From Paroedura picta (taxonomy: Eukaryota; Chordata; Lepidosauria; Squamata; Gekkonidae): a stretch of 64,000 nucleotides of DNA. How positions within the stretch are numbered: position 1 is the first letter of the stretch; each line of letters begins with the position of its first letter. The stretch covers positions 4,799,501 to 4,863,500 of the forward strand of contig NC_135371.1 of the NCBI RefSeq assembly GCF_049243985.1, read 5' to 3'. The notes below the pieces were generated by a model. That model saw nothing but the letters and a program-made list of their open reading frames with translations, was not told the origin of the DNA and ran no database searches. This document shows positions 50,521 to 63,413 of this stretch, piece after piece. A program made the translations under genes and the position numbers.

Positions 50521-53500
50521 CACCTATTAACCCAGTTAGTGTGATCATCACTGCAAACAATCAGAAGCCCTTCTGCCCACACTAGGTAAGGCCTCAGCAA
50601 GGCCCACGTTTATCGACTCCCTAGACAATGTGTATATTTGTACATGTGCTTTTTGGCAGGGAATTATCGTTGCCATGGCACCTCCTTGCCTTCTCTTTAG
50701 CCATTCAAGAGGTGAACCTGAATCCCAGGCTCTTACCGCAAAATATCACCCTGGGCTACACCATCTACGAGAACATTGTGCATCCCAGGCTGAGCTATGG
50801 AGCTTTGATAGACCTGCTAAACTCTGCCCAGAAGACTGTTCCAAACTACAAATGTGGCAGACAGAATAATCTCTTGGCTGTTCTTGAAGCATCTCATTCT
50901 GTCATCTCCAGTGACATTTCAGCACTCTTGAGCACCTACAAAATCCCTGAGGTAGGAATCAAGGATGGGGAAGTGACTCTGAAGAAACATGGGTGGACAA
51001 CAAAATGTTTCTGGTACAAATCAAAACTAATTTTCAGGAGAGTTGAGAGGGATGTGAGAGAAGATTTAGGTCCTCTGGTTTTCCATCTGCACGAGTTTTT
51101 GGAACATACTTTTTTGACTTGGGAAGCAGCAGGGAGACAAAGTGAAACTCTCTCTGCAGAAAGGGACAATCTTTGGAAGAACCCTTTGAAGCAGAAGATA
51201 TTTTGTGAGGAAGAAAATGTTTATATCAATGTAATTTGGATTGATTCTAAGTACCCATAAGGGATCTTTTCCTAATAAAAACTTCAATGTTGTTTCCAGG
51301 GATTCTTGACCAATGATATGGTGAGGGTTACAAGTCTTGGGTTGTTAGAGGATGAGTTCAACCGTAGGATAGAGTCCTCCCTCCATTTTGGATGCTGGAA
51401 GGTCAGATCCCTCACCCCCAATTAAATGGCCCCCACAGCGGGTGCAATCTCTCTCAGAAAAGGTCTGGGGTGAAACTGATCCCTACCGTTGAAGAGTTTG
51501 TTTTTTTGGATCATCATCACAAAGCTTTATGAGGTACTTTGCTTTTGACTGACACTTACTGAATGTGATAAATTTAGAATGTGTCCTTTCCCCCATTAGG
51601 TCAGTCATGATTTGGATTTGATTGTTTTTAAGGATCAAACTCGGTTTCCTTTTTTTTACCAAGTGGTTCCCAAGGAAGAAGTCCAATACCGGGGAATTGT
51701 CAGGCTGCTCCTGCATTTCCGATGGACGTGGGTTGGTCTCCTTGCTTCAGATTCTGACAGCGGGGAAAAGTTCAAGGGCACCTTGACCCCTCTCATGCTC
51801 AGGAGCGGCATCTGCGTTGCCTTTGAAGAGAGGGTATCCATGGAGGGCTTGTATTCAAGTGCTTGGTCTACAGAAAGAAGGCAGCGCTTGAGGTCATTCC
51901 TCCGTCAGGACCAAGTTAAAGTATTTGTGTTCTACGGAAATTATTTCCTCTTAATATATCTTGAAGATCTAATTATACTTATTGAAAATGCCATGGATGT
52001 CAGACTTGGTAAAATTTGGATCACAACTCTTTTACTGAACAATCTGCTTAGCTTGTCATGTTGCCCCCCCGTGGAGCTGTTCCCTATGCATGGATCTCTC
52101 TCCGTCAAGACCCAGACACAGAAAAGAAGGATGTCTCTCTATTCACAAGCATGTCACCCTCTTCTTGATGAGTTTATTAAAAAAGGATTTGATCCTGTCT
52201 ATTCAAAGCCCGTTTTGTCTGGGAGAGGGGGCCGGAGATACAGGGAGAAAGAGGGGCTGCAAGACAGGCCCTGGGAGGTCCTCAAAGAACTTCTGCCCCC
52301 CAGGGCCTGCACTGTTTACTCCTCCATCCAGGCAGTGGCCCGTGCATTACATGATGCCTACTCTTCCAGGTCTGAGAGGACAATGAGGCCTGGAGGAAGA
52401 AGAGGAGAACATGAGCGAATCCAGCCTTGGCAGGTATCCATTATCTTTGAATTAAGAATACCAATCAGCAGTTTCTCTTTGAAAGGATTATTGTGCATCT
52501 AGTCTACGTTGGTTGTCACACAGACTTTAGCACGTCCAATACCTGCCTCTCTTGGGGAACTCCCTCATAGAATTGTAGAACCCTAGTGTTGGCGGGGCTC
52601 ATAGGGCCATCTAGTCCCACCGCTTGCTCAATGGAGGATCAGCCATAAGCATCCAAGATAGGTATCTGTCCAGCCACTGCTTTGAGATTCCCAGTGAGGG
52701 GGAGCGCACCACCTCCTTAGACAGTCAATTCCACTGCTGATCTCAGATTGTAGAGATGTTTTTTTCTTTGGTGAATTTAAGAGAAAACATTTCCTGTAGT
52801 TCCCATTGGGGGCCCTCTTGCTCATCCTTTTAACCCTCCTCCTTACCATATTCAATTTTGTCTGGGCTGGAGTGATGGGCATGGAGAACAAGACCTGCCG
52901 GTAGGAAAATAACACCCCAATGTAAAGTATTTTCAGAGGGTATCTGTGCTGGTCTTCAGTGGTAGAGGCCTGAGGGGGCCAAAAAGAGTCAAGAGTCCCT
53001 CGTCCTTCTTGTATAGGGGTAAAGTAACTTTGACTCTCGAATGGTGATGCCTCCTAAATCTTCTTGGTTCTCCGGTGCTGCTAGACTAGAATCTGCCAAA
53101 TAAAAAACAGGGCTCTGATCATAGGTTGAGAAATCCATCGTTTGAAGGAAGTTGATGCTTTCAAAATGTACAGAATTCTTAATCCCAGAGAGTATTAAGA
53201 AGAAGACTTGGTTTTTATACCTTGCTCTGAGTCTCAAAGCAGCTTACAATTGCCATCCCTTCCTCCTCCCACAACAGGCAGGAGAGAGCCCTGATGTTTC
53301 TGCTTCTAACAGGACTGTGACTGGCTCAAGGTCACCTGGCTGCTTGCGAGTGGTTGGGTTTGAATCAAACCCAGTTTCCTGCTCTTACTCGCTACATCAT
53401 CCACTCATATTACTGCACTTTAGAACTATATTTTATTGTATTCCTATTATGTCAGAGTAGTTCAGCAGTGGAATAGGCTGCCTAAGGAGGTGGTGAGCTC

Positions 53501-56500
53501 CCCCTCACTGGCAGTCTTCCCTGGCTGCTGCCTTGGGGGCTGCCCTGCCACTCTGCCGCCAGCTCACCTTTGGTGCTCTCCGGTGGATGCCATGGCCGAG
53601 GCTCCCCCTCGACGTGGCACTGCAGAGCTGCTGCTGGTATCACCCCCCAGCAGGCGGCAGGAAGTCAGGGGTGCCAGTGGGAAAGCAAGTGGAACGTCCC
53701 TTGGCAAAATACTACCCCGCCCTGGGCCTCAGTAAAATTGTCAAGCGCTGACCGGTCCCCGGTGATAAAAAGGTTGGGGACCACTGATCTAGTTGATCCC
53801 CCTGCACAATGCAGGAAACTTAAAACTAAAAAATTTCAGAAACACATCTATGCTCAGTTTAATGATTCTTCCCAAATAGTGAGGACTTCAGAATAGACAT
53901 CATGATTGGAAAAAGTCTTGGTTGGTTCAGGGTCCCTGGTGGTGGTGCATTTCTTGTATTAACCAGCATGAACTCTGACCCTCGATGGGCAGGGAAGTCC
54001 CTCTAGATTTGAGGGTGAGGCCTGGGTGTGGAACATTTCATGGAGGGCCAACACAGTTGAGTGGTTCATGGGCTCACAAGGGATTGGGGAGATGCACATT
54101 TGGGTCCTCAGTCTGCCAGGGAGCCTTCAGTTACTTATTCCCTCTGAGCCTAACGTGCCTCAGTTGTTGGGAGGTAGAGATAATTGTGGCCTGTTAATAA
54201 TTTTTTGCTACTACTTATTTCTCATAGAGGAGGATGACTCACAGGAAGCACGTAATACTACAAAATATGTAGTGAAGTAGGCAGAATGGTCATGCATACA
54301 GATTGGGCAAGAGCCTCTTGTGGCGCAGAGTGGTAAGGCAGCAGAAATGTTGTCTGAAAGCTCAGCCCATGAGGTTGGGAGTTCAATCCCAGCAGCCGGC
54401 TCAAGGTTGACTCAGCCTTCCATCCTTCCGAGGTCGGTAAAATGAGGACCCAGCTTGCTGGGGGGTAAATGGTAATGACTGGGGAAGGTACTGGCAAACC
54501 ACCCCATATTGAGTCTGCCATGAAAATGCTGGAGGGCATCACCCCAAGGGTCAGACATGACTTGGGGCTTGCACAGGGGATACCTTTATCTTTACCTTTT
54601 TACAGATTGGGTCTTCCTCCTTAATGCAAATATCTACTCCATTGCAGCTGGGGATAGGACAAAAAACTCTCTCAAGTCTTTCTGAAAAGCAGAACACCCC
54701 CATTCCTGTGGAAAATAATGTGGCAGGCTGCACCTCAATCGCATTAGGGACCTGGCATCATCCCCTATTTGCACAACACATCTGCTCATCTGCCAAAGTC
54801 TATTATTCTATTAGCCATCTTCCAGCTTACTATCAAGCTGCAAATGTATCAAGCTGCAACGAGTACGTAGGAGAGTCATCTAAAGAGTGTTATTCTCTCT
54901 GTGATTCTAGCTTCATCCTTTCCTGAGACGTTACCAGTTTCAAAACTCTTCTGTGGGTGGAATCGATTTGGGTGAAAACGGGGCTCTGGAAGCCAACTTG
55001 GACATTGTGAACATGATCATGTTGCGCAACCTTTCCTTCCGGAGCATCAAAGTTGGGAGCATCGAAAGACAGGCCTCGGGGGAGATGAAGCTGACCCTGG
55101 ATCAGGCTGCTATTGTGTGGCCCCCCTGGTACAAGCAGGTGGGGAGATTGGTTGTGTTAGCTCTAAATATCTATTTAGTCTAATCAATGAAACCTGCTTG
55201 AGAGTCTTCTGAGCCTTTATTTTAGACAAAAGTTATCAACAGTTGCCAGCGATAAGTGCGTGGAATGGACCATTTCATCATATCCGCCTTCATAAATCTT
55301 ACAAAATTGCCCTTCCCCAGTGAATGAGACCTCCTTTCCCCGGATAACGCTCCTTGTCTTTGTCTGCAGAGGATGCCTGATTCCAGGTGTGCCAACAGCT
55401 GCCTCCCTGGATATGTGAAGGTGGCCCTGGAAGGGAAGCCCATTTGCTGCTTTGGCTGTTCTCTGTGTGGGGAAGGAACCATCTCCTCTCAGGAAGGTGG
55501 GTGAGGGGGGAAAAGGTCATCCTCCTGGCTATGGGGCCAAGGGTCAGTTTTTTATTTTCTCAGCATTGTTCTAGAATTTCATGCACTAACCTTTCTTTTC
55601 CAGTTTTCAAAGGAAAGTAGAAGTAGTAGTGTTGGTTCTTATATGCCGCTTTCTCTACCTGAAGGAGCCTCACAGCGGCTTACAGTGGCCTTCCCTTTCC
55701 TCTCCCCACAACAGGCACCCTGTGAGGGAGGTGAGGCTGGCAGGGCCCTGATATTGTAGGCTCCTGGGAATTGTAGTCCATGAACATCTGGAGGACCACA
55801 GGTTTACTACCCCTGTACTAGAGCACTCAGCCCGATATTAAAGCTGAGGCCTATCGAGGCCACAGGACGTTACAGCAGCTCTCCCATATCTGAGGGAATT
55901 ATGTTTTGATCCCCCAGGAACCCCTTGTGGTGGGGATATCCAGGTTGAACCAGCCAGGCTGACTTACAGTGTGTGTCATCTACCCTTCAGCATCTGTTGT
56001 TCTTCTGTGTAACTGGCCCTTTCACTCAGTCCTATTTTTGATTTCGGCGACTTTTGAACAGAAGCCTGTCTGAAGCTACAACACTTTTGGCCATCCTGAT
56101 GATCCTTATTGGGTGAGTGACAAGGGGAGCACCTCCGTGTAGATCTTTCAGGTCCTCTTGGTGACATTCCGCACCAGTAACAATGAAATCCAAAGAGAGA
56201 ACAGACAGTTATTACTATAAAGGTACAAAAACCCCAATTCTCACCTGGAATTTGGCTGTATGGATTGGAAAGGAATCCGCTTTGTGGTGGATATGAATTA
56301 GATCAATATGATGCTGAAGTCTCTCCTTTTCCCTTCCAGATGCAAATCGTTGCACCAAATGCCCAGAAGATCAGTATCCCAACCCTGACCACACTCAGTG
56401 CATTCCCAAAGAAGTGACTTTCCTTTCTTATGAGGAGAATTTGGGGGTTACCTTCATCGTTTTGGTCCTCTTCTTCTCCATAGTCACACTTCTCATTCTA

Positions 56501-57250
56501 GGAATCTTCATTAAAAATATGGATACCCCAATAGTCAAAGCCAACAACCGAGACCTCACCTACATTCTTCTCATCTCACTCCTGCTTTCCTTCCTGTCCT
56601 GCCTTCTATTCATCGGCCGGCCAAGGAAGGTGACCTGCCTTCTCCGACAAACAGCCTTCTGCACCATCTTCTCAGTTGCTGTCTCCTCTGTGTTGGCTAA
56701 AACGACCACTGTGGTGGTGGCCTTCATGGCCACTCAGCCAGGGAACAGGATGAGGAAATGGGTGGGGAAGAGTCTGGCAAAGTCCATTGTCCTTTCTTGT
56801 TCCACTGTTCAGATTGGCTTCTGTGCCCTCTGGCTGGGCATCTCTCCCCCTTTCCCAGAGTTTGACATGCACTCCCAGCATGGACAGATTATATTGCAAT
56901 GCAATGAAGGGTCTGTGGCCATGTTTTATGGTGCCCTGGGCTACATGGGATTCCAGGCTGCCATCTCCTTCACAGTGGCTTTCCTGGCCAGGAAGCTTCC
57001 TGGGACCTTCAACGAAGCCAAGCTGATCACCTTCAGCATGCTGGTTTTCTGCAGTGTTTGGGTGTCCTTTGTGCCTACCTACCTGAGCACCAAGGGGAAA
57101 TACATGGTCGCCGTTCAGGTCTTCTCCATCTTGGCCTCCAGTGCTGGGCTGCTGGGCTGCATCTTCCTCCCCAAATGTTACATTATTGTAATCAGGTCTG
57201 GTCTGAATATCAAAGACCATCTCAGGATGAAAGGTCAAGGTGGAAGTTGA
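49559..57250 (+). CDS. Type-2 vomeronasal receptor (V2R), intact, 865 aa
   Basis: Six coding exons: 49559-49764, 50660-50951, 51600-52433, 54911-55138, 55370-55496 and 56340-57250. All borders are GT/AG, phases agree (2,0,0,0,1) and the 2598 bases contain no early stop. Exon 1 gives a signal peptide ([16 protein letters not shown]). Exons 2-4 form the extracellular ligand-binding module ([46 protein letters not shown]). Exon 5 and the start of exon 6 hold the cysteine-rich linker. Exon 6 has seven membrane segments (about 595-850) and the V2R-typical FLPKCYII near the C-terminus. The product is a class C GPCR for peptide or pheromone-like ligands in vomeronasal neurons. Its exon pattern and length are standard for the family. 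The exact orthologue cannot be named. Confidence 0.95.
52555..52960 (-). repeat. CR1 LINE fragment, antisense, in V2R intron 3
   Basis: Shows 'catagaattgtagaacccta', 'gggccatctagtcccaccgc' and 'caccacctccttagacagtc', the CR1 3' pattern in reverse. Confidence 0.65.
53195..53790. repeat. Mosaic of SINE, CR1 and hAT pieces in V2R intron 3
   Basis: An antisense tRNA SINE (53195-53400) is followed by a short sense CR1 piece ([20 protein letters not shown], to about 53520). Then comes a hAT segment ending 'aaggttggggaccactg' at about 53786, the same end as the MITE at 3208-3487. Confidence 0.7.
54303..54600 (+). mobile_element. Sauria-type SINE
   Basis: Runs from 'agagcctcttgtggcgcaga' to 'gcacaggggatacctttatc'; it lies in intron 3 about 310 bp before exon 4. 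Confidence 0.88.
55622..55822. repeat. Antisense SINE half joined to half a palindromic MITE
   Basis: 55622-55755 is the SINE 3' half ('ttggttcttatatgccgctt'). 55758-55822 is the MITE right arm ('gggaattgtagtccatgaac' to 'gtttactacccctg'). It lies in V2R intron 5. Confidence 0.75.
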
Positions 57251-57389
57251 TTCTCTGGGGATATTTTTCATTTTAAACCTGTGTTGTGTGTGAAGATCTG
57301 GCTCCGCCTCAGATGGTCCCCCTGAGGCATTGGTATCGGAAGATCTGTTGAGCCAGGAATGCAGGATAGAGTAGTTTCCATTATGGGCT

Positions 57390-58000
57390 AGTTTTTACTG
57401 GGGTTTTAATGAATGTCATTGAAGTTTTAATTGTTGTTTTATGGGGCTTTATGGTGGGGTGAATTCTTGTAAACCCTCACTAGCCACTTGGGAGAGGTGG
57501 TATAGAAACTGAAGTATAAATAAATAATATAAAATAAATAAGCTTGTGCTCTGCTTTTTAGTAAGATACCTTAACTATTAAACCAATCCCAATCATTGAG
57601 CAGGCTGCTAGCTAGCAGATGCAGTGGAGGGGGCTAAACAACTTTTTATGGTTTTCACAGCCTGCTCAGTTAAGCGTTTCATGTTATATGGGACCCAACA
57701 TTATTGCTGGAGAAGCAAGTTAAGGGAGTTTTTTTTTAAGGCTTCTTCTGACCCAGCCTAGCTCAAAAACTAGGCCTTTTATCTTAGAACCATAGAGTTG
57801 GAAGGGACCTCCAGGGTCATCCAGTCCAACCCCATGCACAATCCCCTACCTGCCCACCCACTCACAGTCTGCCTAAGTTCATAACATCAGCATTTCTGTC
57901 AGTTGACTATCTAGCCTCTAGTTTAAAACTTCCCAAGAAGTTGAACTCACTACCTCCTGAGTAAGTCTATTCCACTGAGGAACCACTCTGGCAGCACTGA
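57390..58000. repeat. L2-type 3' end, then antisense CR1 3' end
   Basis: 57390-57540 shows 'cttgtaaaccctcactagcc' and an aataaa-rich tail, which might supply the poly(A) signal of the V2R gene. 57785-58000 is an antisense CR1 end ('catagagttggaagggacc'). Between them, 57594-57725 is similar to 61070-61190, a repeat of unknown family. Confidence 0.55.
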
Positions 58001-58099
58001 AATGGTTCTGTAATCTTATAATTAGCTCTTCCGCCCGTCAGGGGAGAGCCCACACAATTGGAATGAATGAATGAAATCAATCAGCCCTCTGACTGAGCA

Positions 58100-58605
58100 G
58101 GCCTATTTATTCCAGGTATGAAATTGAGCAGGCAACCAGCTAAGGATCCCTGGTCCTAAAGAAGTCCGCCTGGTCTCGACCAGGGCCAGAGCATTCTCTG
58201 TTCTGGCCCCTACCTGGTGGAATGAGCTCCCCGAGGAGATCAGGGCCCTGACGGAGCTTAAGCAGTTCCGCAGGGCCTGCAAAAAGGAGCTCTTCCACCA
58301 GGCATTTGGCTGAGACCAGACATAATCAACAGCGACCAAGGGCTCCTGCTCCACCCCTGCCCCCCCCCCCACAATTCAATCAATGAGCCCTGGACCTGTT
58401 TGTACTGCCGTTATGCTGTTATACTGTGCTGTTGTATTATTATCTGGTTACAATTATTAGTTATTAGTATAAGGTTATTACATGTTTTATAGACTGTTTT
58501 ATGTATTGTTCCTCGTTATGATGTAAACCGCCCTGAGCCTCCAGGGAGGGCGGTATATAAGTATGATAAATAAAAATAAAATAAAAAATAAAAATAAAAT
58601 GAACA
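58100..58605 (+). mobile_element. L2-type LINE: ORF2 C-terminus and 3' UTR
   Basis: Encodes RARAFSVLAPTWWNELPEEI and LKQFRRACKKELFHQAFG followed by a stop, then 'gatgtaaaccgccctgagcc' and a tail of aataaa-like units. This is the best-preserved L2-type end in the window. Confidence 0.8.
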
Positions 58606-61350
58606 CTTTAGGCTTTTCCGCACTCATTAAATTTAGTGAAATGCTCACCTTAAGTAGTCGTTATGTTCCGGCCCCTCCATATGATGTCGCCAACATCCAG
58701 CGTCTGGGCAGTAACCGGCTCTCTACATCCTCCATTTTAAAGTGCAAGTCGTGGAATCGCATAAAGTGGATTCACCAACCTATTCCGCGCGTGCTACAGG
58801 ACAGCAACCAGTAGGCAACCGTCAGAAGGAAGGCGTGGAGGCTCAAACGAGCTAAAGGCACCTGCCTCATCACGCCCTCGCCCCCTCCTCCCTCTCCCTT
58901 GTTCCTGGGGACAGGAAGGTCACTAATACATGGACAAGGGTGCAAGTGTTGACAGAAATAGAAGATTTTTTCCCCTCCAAAGTTGTAACACAACGCGTGC
59001 CTCTCTAAAGCCCACCCTCCAATCAGGAATGAGATTAATTTTTTAAAGTATCAGGATACCATAAGGGATTCTTTTAAAAAATCCCATAAGGGGTTCTGTT
59101 CACCTAATCTATGATTAGATGCATAGGCATTGCAACGGAGAAGTATGAATTAAAAAAAAATTAGTGGGCATCGCTGGACCTTTAATATATGGGAAAAGGG
59201 GATTGGTTGCCTGAATTGATTGACAGGCAGAAGTGTAATGCATATAAGGCGTGTTTGCCATTTCAAGCAGCAGATGTGGAGGGTAAGATCTGTGAAAAGG
59301 AGGCAAAGGCAGGACAGCAAAAATGTGAGGAGGGGCTGGGGAGGCATGATATGATTTAGCGCTGCGCTATTCAGTTGGCCTAACACTATTTTTTACATAT
59401 GTGTGGAAATTGCCTTCGTGTCCCAGGCAAGGATCATTCAGGTTATGGTTTAAATTTGTGGACAATCAACTGGAGAATTCTTTAAAGGATTGAATATTAA
59501 AGAAAGGTTCACCAAATAGTTGCATGTTTGAATTCTATCACAGAAAAGTCACCTCCAATCAGGTGGAAAAAGGCATGTTAGGCATTGAATTCATTATACT
59601 TAAAATCAGAAAAAAATGACATGTATCAGATCCCCAACAAAAAACTCTTAGGAATACTAGAGAGTCTCCCACCACCTCCACTGAAGAGCTCTGGGGTATT
59701 TTGGGCACAATTCCCTTACATGGAGCCTGTTAAGTGTAAGTGACTCAACGTTTTCTTTGAGCCATTTGATGTGTTGCTTTTGAGGGTGTGATTTCTCGGG
59801 CTCTGAAGGTAGGATGGGTTCTTACAGAATAATTTTTTTTCAGTTATATGATCTGCCATGTTTCAGTTAGTTCTGGGCATGAGTGAACAATAAAGCTCAT
59901 GTAACCTACTCAGTTTAAACAACATCAAAAATAATTTCTTTTTTTTATTATAGAAGGGAGAGACTTCACATCTACGACAATGTGATCCCACCTTGTGACA
60001 CCTGCATTTATGAAAATAGCTATAACCTAACTTCAACAGATATAATCTTTGGAACAATATCCCACACATCTAAAAGCAACCATGGCTTCACAATTCAGGC
60101 CTGTTGTATTTGGGCAGACCAGGGCCTCAGTCTTTCTGACTTCTGTCCAGGCAGTCTTTTCAAGAAGCACCAACTTGCAGCTGGGCTGTCTTGGAAGATC
60201 TGTCCTTCACAGAAGTCTCTGGTATCTTTTCATTCGGATGGAAGGCAGGATTCTTTACTTAAAATATTAATAGTTTTCATACCAAGGAGTGCTTCCCAGG
60301 GGAGAGGGCTTCTCCCTGCAGCTTCAGGCCTCCAGTCCTTCTGGGGAAATTGCATATAACATTCCTTTCAAATAATCCCCACAACAGTCAAAACCCAAAA
60401 TTATAGACAATTTATATAAACATAATCCCCCCATCCAGTAATTAGTGTAATAACCTTTCCTACCTAAAATATTAATAGTTTTCAAACAGAGGAGTGCTTC
60501 TGAGAGGAGAGGGCTTCTCCCTGCAGCTTCAGGCTTCCAATCCTTCTGGGGAAATTGCGCCTTTTCTTCCTTATAAGGAATATCCTAACTCTCTATCTCC
60601 CTCTAGTGGACTCAGGGTTACACTGACCCAGCAAGGAATAAAATGTTTGCAGGAATGGTCCAGCCCTGCTCTGCTCTTTCAGCACTTTCCACTGGCATCA
60701 TGTTTGGCAAAAGGGGCTCCTCTGCAAAGATGCACATAAGGATGTGCCATGCCTATCAGGATCTTCTGTGGCTGACTATTCCTTCTGACCCAATAAACAT
60801 GGGGGGTAAGGCTGCGTTGGGACCTGCACGGCAGTGGGGTTAATTCCTGCTTACGGATGATGTCACCATTGGCCCATCCCCCTCCTGGGCCTTGTTCAGT
60901 TTAGGGCCTCTGATGCCCTGTTGCAAGGGAATGCAGATAGCTTCCTCCTTCCCTTTTACGCTGTGGGCGCCATCGACTGCCATGCTGGGTCAGGCCCTTA
61001 CGCAGAGGGAAAAAATGGCCCTTCTAGGCCTGACTCCTCCCCCACCTCTGGTTTTTCCAGCAAAGATTACTCAGCAGGCTGCATTCTAATGAATGCAGTG
61101 GAGGCAATGAGACAATCCCTTTTTATTGCTTTCATGGCCAACTCAGTTATGGGACCCGGTATTATTACTGGAGAAACAAGATAACGGCCATCACAAAACC
61201 AAAGTGTCAAAATTCCCAAGAAAATCAGGCATGTAGACCACCATGGACATGCCATCAGAATAAAATTTGTGTGTGTGGTGAAGGTACATGACAGTTGGGT
61301 ATTGAGTTGCACATACAAAGCCCTTCATGGCATTGTGTTCTCAATCTGAG
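58606..61350. other. Intergenic stretch, mostly unrecognised
   Basis: A possible diverged TIR element at 58608-58800 and a local duplication (60258-60358 and 60463-60558, about 205 bp apart, sharing 'gagggcttctccctgcagct') are visible. I find no V2R exon or other coding sequence. Confidence 0.4.
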
Positions 61351-61354
61351 AGTC

Positions 61355-61715
61355 TGTCTCTGAGCCAGCTTGTAGTGGTTAGGAGTTCTAATCTAGTGAG
61401 TCAGGTTCAGATCTGTGCTCCCCCACATGCAATCAGCTAGATCAGTGGTCCGCTAGATCAGCCTTCTTCAGGCTGCGGACTGGCGGCGGCGGGGAGGGCG
61501 ATTGCCCGACCGCACATGCACGCATGCGCAAATGCGCATGCACGGCCCAGCGCATCTCTGCGGAGGCAGGGAGCCGCGGCCCATTGGATGGGGACCACTG
61601 AGCTAGATGACTTTGGGCTCACCACAGCACTAATAAATCTGTTTATCTTTGGTTTCTCAAAACCTGAAGAATGTTTGAAGGATTTCTCAATGGAAAGAAA
61701 GTTGAGAAATGAATA
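61355..61715 (+). mobile_element. tRNA-derived SINE with nested GC-rich hAT MITE, then hAT fragment
   Basis: The SINE ('gagccagcttgtagtggtta') is split at 61443-61600 by a hAT MITE starting CAGTGGTCC and ending GGGGACCACTG, with perfect agctagat duplications (61435-61442 and 61601-61608). After 61640 the sequence is the hAT piece shared with 48560-48640. Confidence 0.85.
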
Positions 61716-61807
61716 AAGTTCAGTCTCTTAAAGAAAACTTGAGAACATATAGAATTCAACGAAGTGTGACTATGCTGAGTGGGTTGTAGGAACTATTGAG
61801 GAGGTGG

Positions 61808-62100
61808 TAAAGGTAAAGGTAAAGGTAAAGGTATCCCCTGTGCAAGCACCGGGTCATGTCTGACCCGTAGGGTGACGCCCTCCAGCGTTTCATGGCAGAC
61901 TCAATACGGGGTGGTTTGCCAGTGCCTTCCCCAGTCATTACCGTTTACCCCCCAGCAAGCTGGGTCCTCATTTTACCGACCTCGGAAGGATGGAAGCCTG
62001 AGTCAACCTTGAGCCGGCTGCTGGGATCGAACTCCCAACCTCAAGGGCAGACAGCTTCAGACAGCATGTCACTGCCTTACCACTCTGCGCAACAAGAGGT
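61808..62100 (-). mobile_element. Sauria-type SINE, antisense, in the duplicated V2R flank
   Basis: Has an unusually clear tail of repeated 'taaagg' units. It is absent at the matching place in the first copy (about 48740-48750), so it inserted after the duplication or was lost from the other copy. Confidence 0.88.
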
Positions 62101-62329
62101 TGTAGGAAGAAAATAAAACGTGATCGTCATGACTTTGTGCTTAAGTCTGATTGGACTTCACATCTCACTGATCTGCTCCTCAAGGTGGCAACCGGCCATT
62201 CCCGGTGGGACCTTGTGGCTAAAAGGGTCCTCCTTCCCCCAGCAGCACTAAGCTCCTCTGGCTGATGGATGCTCAAGGTAAACTCTGGTTCTGGGGTCAT
62301 GACTCTACTGTTGCCTGGTGTGGTTGTCG

Positions 62330-62623
62330 TAACAAAAATAATGAACTGGGAGGGATGGGTCCCAGTGAAGAAACAAATATAGAAAAAATATAGATCCCCT
62401 GGAGAACCAATATGGCAATAAAATATCCAAAATGTACTTATATAGAGTCTTCTCTCTTCAGTGTTTCTTTATTCTTATAATACCACATAAGTCCTGACGC
62501 GTTTTGCCTTACAGCTTTTTCAAGGGACAATGTTTTTTTTTATTTAAGGACCAACTTCAACTTTATAAAGGAATCTATTAAACAAAGTATAAGGTCATGC
62601 TAACAATAGCTAGGCTTAGCTGT
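62330..62623. mobile_element. 294-bp insertion with 9-bp target duplication, unclassified
   Basis: Flanked by tggttgtcg on both sides (62321-62329 and 62624-62632) and missing from the first V2R copy near 48980. It contains 'tcctgacgcgttttgcctt', a motif like those in several vertebrate repeats. No coding sequence; family not identified. Confidence 0.6.
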
Positions 62624-63213
62624 TGGTTGTCGTGGCAACCAATGGGAAACAAATGAGCCCCTTGGTCTGAACCCAGCCTCCCATTCCCCTGGTCAGAGCT
62701 TCTTCCATGCTGACCTCTTCTGAAGGTTGTTTCCCCCCCTGAAAGTTAGGCCTAACTCAGTTGCCTCTTCTTGGAAACATCTTTTCTCCCTCTCTGCACA
62801 GGTGGTCAAACACAGAGTCCAGGGCAGGGCAGATTCTTTCCCGTATAATTATCCATATCATGGTGATTTCTTCTGTAGATCAGCAAAGCACCAGGGATTT
62901 CTTGAATGTTCACTCTGAAACCAGTAATGTAAACATGAAGACCAACGGCAGGGTGATGCAATATCTTGCAACAGGCCAGGAAAGTCTGGTGCATAAAGGA
63001 CTTTTCTCCCAAGGTGTTCAGGGGTTGCCTGGGGAGGGGGGAGAGGACACTGCGTCGGTGTGATGCTAGTGATCCTTCCCTTTCAGTCTGGTCAAGCCAG
63101 GGCAGGACTGCACAAGTGACTACAGCCCCGGTCTTACCAGGCGATGCTGCAGCTCCTTCTGTCAATCCCTGAGAGCTGGCTCCTGGGAGGGGGAAAGGTG
63201 TACACAGGCAAGA

Positions 63214-63413
63214 ATGGTCTTGCTTCGGTTTTTCTTGCTCCTTCTTCCAGCCTGCAGGGGGGCCAAATGCCCATTCACCGGGACTATGGGTGAGTTTGAA
63301 CCATATAATATCTTCCGGAGAGGAGACAGTGTCATTGCCGGGCTCACCACTTTTGTGTATGAGAAACGTCCGTCGCCAACCTTCAGGGAGCCTCCCTTTT
63401 TAAATCAGAAAGG
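63214..63413 (+). CDS. Second V2R gene, exon 1 only (continues beyond the window)
   Basis: Exon 1 encodes [20 protein letters not shown] then [20 protein letters not shown] and ends at a GT donor in phase 2. It is almost the same as exon 1 of the gene at 49559 but two residues (VS) shorter after the signal peptide. From spacing in the first copy, exon 2 should lie beyond base 64000. Whether the gene is intact cannot be judged here. Confidence 0.88.
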
